From UBA1351 sp963677885 (GTDB taxonomy: Bacteria; Bacillota; Clostridia; Lachnospirales; Vallitaleaceae): a stretch of DNA of 64,000 bases. Positions 55,343 through 64,000 of this stretch are shown here, piece by piece. The stretch is from assembly GCA_963677885.1 (NCBI GenBank), contig OY782500.1, positions 558,001 through 622,000 on the forward strand, in the 5' to 3' direction. The notes under the pieces were generated by a model that saw nothing but the letters and a program-made list of their open reading frames with translations, had not been told where the DNA came from and made no database searches. Numbering within the stretch: the stretch's first letter is position 1; every line of letters starts with the position of its first letter. The position numbers and the translations under genes were made by a program.

Positions 55343-55634
55343 TTCTATGAATTTACAATTCACACAAGACATACTCAACAATTTACCACCCACTACGACC
55401 ACTGTATAATACAGTATACACACTCATCAATCATCTCTATTCTAACGTCAAGCCTATTTCTTGTCAATCCAAACCCATAAAATCTAACAAGAGTTTAATA
55501 TTTTATCCCCAGGTTCACCACTTATCCACACCAACTTGCACATCGAACACATAAAAAAATAGGCCTTACCCATTTTAAAAATACATGCTAAACTGATCCT
55601 AGCTCCATCATTTCAACAGAAAGGAGTAAGTCCA

Positions 55635-56954
55635 ATATTTCTTACATACAAACTATATCCAAGTCTATCCTCAACCAACCTTCAAATCATCGAATTGCTC
55701 TCACATCATTCAAACAAACTCTATAATATAGCCAATTATGACTTTCGCCACCATGGCTACCTACCCCACTCTAAAACCTGCCAAACTTACTCCTCCAACT
55801 GGCACGCAGATTTTCTCCTCCCTCAAAACTATGTAAAGTGCCTCAAAATCTTAGACGTCAACTGGAAAACCTATCTCTCTCTTCACAGCACTTCCCATAA
55901 TAACCACAAGACAAAATCCATCAACACATCCCAAACGATAGTGCCTCCAGCCGGCTCCACTCCAGTCGGTTCCACTCCAGGCAGTACAATGCCAGGTTTC
56001 ATGAATACCAATCGAAAAACCAATATAGTTTTCCCTCGCCAATGCTTTTCTATAAACAATGATAAACTAGTCCTAAACCTATCTCCCAAAATCCAAAATA
56101 TCTTCCACCAGGAAAATTTAATATTGAAATTACCCTCACACGCACTCGCTTATGTGTATCCACCATCAATCTTCCAAGTGACTTTTGTCTGGAAAAAGTT
56201 TGCGTACAGGTGGGAACTTTGTCTTCTTTACACTAAGGAAAAAGAGATGCTTGATCCTACATACAAGAACATAATGGCAATAGATTTAGGATTAGATAAC
56301 CTCTGTGCAATAACCTTTAAAAATTCTCCTCAGCAATACCTTATTAACGGTAAAACCCTTAAATCAAAGAACGCATACTTCAACAAAGAAATTGCCCACC
56401 TAACAAGCATACAAGTCAAACAAAGTAATGCCAATCATTGTAAACCAACCAATCGTATTCGTTCACTTCAGCAAAAAAGAAATCGCATGATAAACAGCGG
56501 ACTTCACAAAGCAAGTAAAACGCTTATCCAACTAGCTATACAACACAAGTGTAAGGCAATTATACTTGGAGATATCAAAGGAATAAAGCAGTACAATAAA
56601 AACAAAAGTTTTGTACAAATCCCCCTCCAAACCCTGGTCAGTCAAATAGAATACAAAGCTACCCTTAACGGTATTATTGTCAAGAAAACAACAGAAGAAT
56701 ACACCTCTGGAGTCAGTGCCTTTGATCTTGAGCCAATCTCCTCACAATATTATAACTACTCGAGAAGAATAAAAAGAGGTCTCTTCAGAACAAATCAAGG
56801 TCATTTAGTAAATAGCGATATTAACGGTTCCTTAAATATCATGCGCAAATTCTTGGCTGAAGAAAAATTAAGAAATGTAGTCCCAATGCCTGTTAAACGG
56901 TTGAGGGATAATGGGTGCTTGGATCATCCAATAAGACTTCAGATAACTAACTGA
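55635..56954 (+). CDS. tnpB: TnpB (IS200/IS605 family RNA-guided nuclease), possibly decaying
   Basis: The conserved reading frame starts at 55,635: IFLTYKLYPS then LSHHSNKLYNIANYDFRHH, matching the usual MYLTQK...LSHHSKNLYNVA start of this TnpB group. The first codon is ATA, 8 bases after AAAGGAG, where ATG is expected; a TTG at 55,695 is the alternative. RuvC-I is AIDLGLDNLCAI, RuvC-II IILGDIKGIKQ (no Glu at the canonical place, as in derived TnpBs) and RuvC-III SDINGSLNIMR. No zinc ribbon separates II and III. A Pro/Gly/Ser-rich insert (GSTPVGSTPGSTMPG) near residue 112 is unusual. No tnpA is nearby, so transposition would need a partner in trans. Confidence 0.85.
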   Translation: MFLTYKLYPSLSSTNLQIIELLSHHSNKLYNIANYDFRHHGYLPHSKTCQTYSSNWHADFLLPQNYVKCLKILDVNWKTYLSLHSTSHNNHKTKSINTSQTIVPPAGSTPVGSTPGSTMPGFMNTNRKTNIVFPRQCFSINNDKLVLNLSPKIQNIFHQENLILKLPSHALAYVYPPSIFQVTFVWKKFAYRWELCLLYTKEKEMLDPTYKNIMAIDLGLDNLCAITFKNSPQQYLINGKTLKSKNAYFNKEIAHLTSIQVKQSNANHCKPTNRIRSLQQKRNRMINSGLHKASKTLIQLAIQHKCKAIILGDIKGIKQYNKNKSFVQIPLQTLVSQIEYKATLNGIIVKKTTEEYTSGVSAFDLEPISSQYYNYSRRIKRGLFRTNQGHLVNSDINGSLNIMRKFLAEEKLRNVVPMPVKRLRDNGCLDHPIRLQITN

Positions 56955-56956
56955 AG
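56937..56956 (+). ncRNA. hairpin at the tnpB 3' end, candidate omega-RNA/right-end element
   Basis: CTTCAG pairs with CTGAAG around an 8-base loop at the stop codon. In IS200/IS605 elements the guide (omega) RNA and right end overlap this position. About 140 bp of non-coding sequence follow before the terminator at 57,104. The exact RNA ends and element ends cannot be fixed by eye. Confidence 0.35.
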
Positions 56957-57103
56957 CCATATGGTCATACTCATTCAATAGAAATCATAAAACCTATATC
57001 CCTAAGTTAAATGATTCCTAGCGAACACATTGAAAATGACTTTATAAAGACACCTCGAAGCTAACCCTTTGACCATGTCCTATCTGAGACGCTGAGGTAC
57101 GAA

Positions 57104-57139
57104 AAAACAAAAAGACGATTAATATCGTCTTTTTGTTTT
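57104..57139. terminator. bidirectional intrinsic terminator
   Basis: AAAACAAAAAGACGAT pairs perfectly with ATCGTCTTTTTGTTTT around TAAT. T-rich ends on both strands let it stop tnpB transcription and the converging rRNA/tRNA operon. The remaining 57,140-57,246 stretch has no recognisable gene. Confidence 0.85.
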
Positions 57140-57246
57140 CCCTATATCCAAACCTAACTTCCCACTATTCTTTTATATCTGATCCTTCATTTTATGTAAT
57201 ACGCATATCTAAACATATTCCTGTGGAATACTAATACAGATATAAC

Positions 57247-57336
57247 TGTCACTACTGTCACTACTGTCACTACTGTCACTACTGTCACTACTGTCACTAC
57301 TGTCACTACTGTCACTACTGTCACTACTGTCACTAC
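57247..57336. repeat. 9-bp microsatellite, TGTCACTAC x 10
   Basis: Ten perfect copies of TGTCACTAC, 90 bp, between the terminator and the tRNA cluster. All copies are identical, implying recent slippage. It lies in the 3' trailer of the tRNA operon if transcription continues past tRNA-Met. Confidence 0.97.
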
Positions 57337-57387
57337 AAATATTATACAACAATATAAAAAAAACAACAATCAAAGATTGTTGTTTAG

Positions 57388-57461
57388 TAGCGAAGACTGG
57401 AGTCGAACCAGCGACCTTTCGGGTATGAACCGAGCGCTCTAGCCAGCTGAGCTACTTCGCC
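57388..57461 (-). tRNA. tRNA-Met (CAT), elongator type
   Basis: 74-nt cloverleaf with acceptor GGCGAAG/CTTCGCT (G-T at the end), anticodon loop TTCATAC and T loop TTCGACT. The 3' CCA is not encoded. The anticodon stem lacks the three G-C pairs of an initiator tRNA, so elongator Met is favoured. Confidence 0.9.
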
Positions 57462-57500
57462 AAATATGTAATTATCTAATTGCAATTCTTGCAAAAAGAG

Positions 57501-57573
57501 TGGGCGCAACAGGGCTCGAACCTGTGACCCCCTGCTTGTAAGGCAGGTGCTCTCCCAGCTGAGCTATGCGCCC
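57501..57573 (-). tRNA. tRNA-Val (TAC)
   Basis: 73-nt cloverleaf with acceptor GGGCGCA/TGCGCCC, anticodon stem CCTGC/GCAGG and loop CTTACAA giving TAC. No encoded CCA. Confidence 0.95.
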
Positions 57574-57646
57574 TGGGATATGTGACACTTGAACTATTAT
57601 AATCGCTTAAGTTTATGAAGTCAAGTGGTTTTTATAACTTTTTAAA

Positions 57647-57720
57647 TCTGGATGACAGGACTTGAACCTGCGGCCTCTAGACCCCCAGTCTAGCGCTCTA
57701 CCAAACTGAGCCACACCCAG
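57647..57720 (-). tRNA. tRNA-Pro (GGG)
   Basis: 74-nt cloverleaf with acceptor CTGGGTG/CATCCAG, anticodon stem CTAGA/TCTAG and loop CTGGGGG giving GGG. No encoded CCA. Confidence 0.92.
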
Positions 57721-57755
57721 TTAGTAACCAAATAACAATGCAAAACTTCTTGCAA

Positions 57756-57829
<74 letters not shown>

Positions 57830-57867
57830 ACTATAAATCATCAATGTAAACACTAATAATTTATGGA

Positions 57868-57940
57868 CAGGGGCAGTAGGACTTGAACCCACGACATCCG
57901 GTTTTGGAGACCGACGTTCTACCAACTGAACTATACCCCT
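57868..57940 (-). tRNA. tRNA-Trp (CCA)
   Basis: 73-nt cloverleaf with acceptor AGGGGTA/TGCCCCT, anticodon stem TCGGT/ACCGG and loop CTCCAAA giving CCA. It is the first tRNA after the 23S gene; the 205 bp between them hold no 5S gene or other feature I can see. Confidence 0.95.
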
Positions 57941-58145
57941 ATGAATGCTGCCTATATAAAATACCATAATTTTTTGAACATTTCAAGTGGAAATTTAATA
58001 ATTTCAAATGGAAATTAACTATAATTTTTAACAGCTTATCATACAATATCTAATATATACATCTGAGAAAAATTATTCAACTAAATAAAGTCAACCTACA
58101 ATCCAAGTAATAACCTAATCTATTATACTCTAAAAGCTTTTGTTC

Positions 58146-63206
<5,061 letters not shown>

Positions 63207-63482
63207 AAAAGTTTGTCCAAGAAGATTTCTCTTCTCTCGCTCGATTTACACTAGCTTCGTTTCCATGAAAGATTTCTCTTTCACGTTCGCGTTGCTAAAT
63301 TCAAAAAGAATTTTCTGGGTATCATATTTTATATGATACTGTTGAATAAAACGGGTATGTTTTATTCTAGGTTTACTTCACTATTCAATTATCAATGTTC
63401 TTACTTCGAAACCTTGCAAAGCCTTGATTTTACTGGCCTTAGCTTTATTTCGTTTTCGCTGCCGTGTTAAGCAACGAATGAA
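63207..63482 (-). other. rRNA operon leader
   Basis: About 276 bp of transcribed leader. It contains a hairpin TGAAAGA/TCTTTCA and the AACATTGATAATTGAATAG motif shared with the internal spacer. No coding sequence is seen. Confidence 0.7.
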
Positions 63483-63511
63483 AGTATATCAAGATAACCA
63501 GTGTTTGTCAA
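63483..63511 (-). promoter_or_regulatory. rRNA operon promoter
   Basis: On the minus strand a perfect TTGACA, a 17-base spacer and TATACT, preceded by an AT-rich UP-like stretch. This is the best promoter match in the window and lies about 280 bp upstream of 16S. Confidence 0.9.
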
Positions 63512-63554
63512 CAACTTTATCAAAGTTTTTTTCATTTATTTTTTTCAACAAAAA

Positions 63555-63587
63555 AAGCTTGACAGGATTCATTCCTCTATCAAGCTT
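63555..63587 (-). terminator. intrinsic terminator after the DedA-like gene
   Basis: AAGCTTGA pairs with TCAAGCTT, with an inner AGGA/TCCT pairing, followed on the minus strand by seven T residues. It separates the membrane-protein gene from the rRNA promoter. Confidence 0.88.
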
Positions 63588-63619
63588 ATAAACCGCCTAT
63601 TTAAAGGCTTTCCAGCAAC

Positions 63620-64000
63620 TCATGCAGCATCTTGTTCTACATCTGAAGCATAAAGTATTTTGTGAATTTTATGATGTTCTACTTGGTGTCTCAATACTTT
63701 TTTCTCATAAACTTCCATTATTTTTTTTGCAATTAATGAAATCAGCATTGTCAAAATTATAAAAATTATGGACTTAATCGGTTGAGCAAAAAAGGATTTC
63801 ACATTTACCCCAATAAAGCTTAATGAGAAAACCATAAAAGCTTTTCCAAATATTAAGGCAACAAAGTAATCTTTTTTTCTGATTTTTGCAAATGCAGCCA
63901 AACCACTTAAGACAACAGAAGGCGTGAAGGGAAACGTCATAAGTACAATAATTGGCAACATACCTTTATCATGTATCCATGCAAAAGCTGATTGAGCCTT
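63620..64000 (-). CDS. TVP38/TMEM64 (DedA/VTT) family membrane protein, 3' part
   Basis: The frame is open through the window edge, so the N-terminus is missing; the visible part is about 126 aa. FAWIHDKGMLPIIVLMTFPF then TPSVVLSGLAAFAKI matches the conserved VTT segment with its Pro-Phe-x-Pro core, followed by two more membrane helices and a basic, His-rich tail (VLRHQVEHHKIHKIL). The family handles lipid or small-molecule transport across membranes. An ATG at 63,961 exists but starts inside the conserved domain, so it is not the true start. A terminator follows. Confidence 0.75.
   Translation of the reverse strand, partial: KAQSAFAWIHDKGMLPIIVLMTFPFTPSVVLSGLAAFAKIRKKDYFVALIFGKAFMVFSLSFIGVNVKSFFAQPIKSIIFIILTMLISLIAKKIMEVYEKKVLRHQVEHHKIHKILYASDVEQDAA

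Noticed and set aside
57187..57369. Minus-strand frame encoding VVT repeats
   Set aside because: Produced by the 9-bp microsatellite; no ribosome-binding site and no non-repeat conserved part.

Overview
The window is low-GC Gram-positive DNA, best read as a member of the Clostridia. The 16S gene has clostridial features. There are S-layer-homology (SLH) proteins, LPxTG-like surface proteins, a Gram-positive type IV pilus operon with separate PilM, PilN and PilO genes, several c-di-GMP riboswitches, and purine-rich AGGAGG-type ribosome-binding sites. I cannot name the genus with confidence. Nearly everything is on the minus strand, so transcription mostly runs from high to low coordinates.

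Positions 1-37,300 hold a large surface-polysaccharide locus. Reading in transcription order it has two glycosyltransferases, an SLH beta-helix protein and a TagB/TagF-like polymerase. Next come the capE-capF-capG genes for UDP-L-FucNAc, two GT4 glycosyltransferases flanking a short priming sugar-phosphate transferase, a Wzy/ligase-like membrane protein and a GT2. A second SLH beta-helix protein follows, carrying a long PVVEE repeat, then a beta-helix protein without SLH. After these are a Wzx flippase, a GT2, two tandem PglF/CapD-type dehydratases (the first apparently inactive), an IspD/TarI-like cytidylyltransferase, a pentose-5-phosphate epimerase homologue, a NeuD/PglD-like acetyltransferase and a BKACE-family enzyme. 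The run ends with a GT2, a second Wzx, a DUF4910 zinc peptidase, a radical SAM/SPASM protein, a mannose-1-phosphate guanylyltransferase, a sugar C-methyltransferase, rfbA, rfbB and the start of a DegT-type aminotransferase. The sugars implied are L-FucNAc, a C-methylated and/or amino dTDP-sugar, GDP-mannose derivatives and a CDP-alditol-like donor.

Positions 37,400-42,750 hold two secreted repeat proteins with an LPEAGG sorting signal. Each is preceded by a GEMM-I-type element and a terminator. A second mannose-1-phosphate guanylyltransferase follows. A plus-strand isochorismatase-family hydrolase (42,920-43,579) breaks the orientation.

Positions 43,720-53,712 hold a type IV pilus operon in the order pilB-pilT-pilC-pilA-pilM-pilN-pilO-pilX-like-two minor pilins. 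PilO is fused to SLH domains, and PilB has an MshEN-type c-di-GMP-binding N-terminus. Together with four GEMM-I-type elements upstream of surface-protein genes, this points to c-di-GMP as the common switch between motility and adhesion here.

Positions 53,950-57,140 hold galU, with its 3' end copied as a 34-bp tandem repeat, and a lone IS605-family TnpB with an odd start codon. A 9-bp x 10 microsatellite follows. Positions 57,388-63,511 are an rRNA operon on the minus strand (16S-23S-tRNA Trp-Asp-Pro-Val-Met) with a clear promoter and no recognisable 5S gene. The window ends in a truncated DedA/TVP38-type membrane protein.
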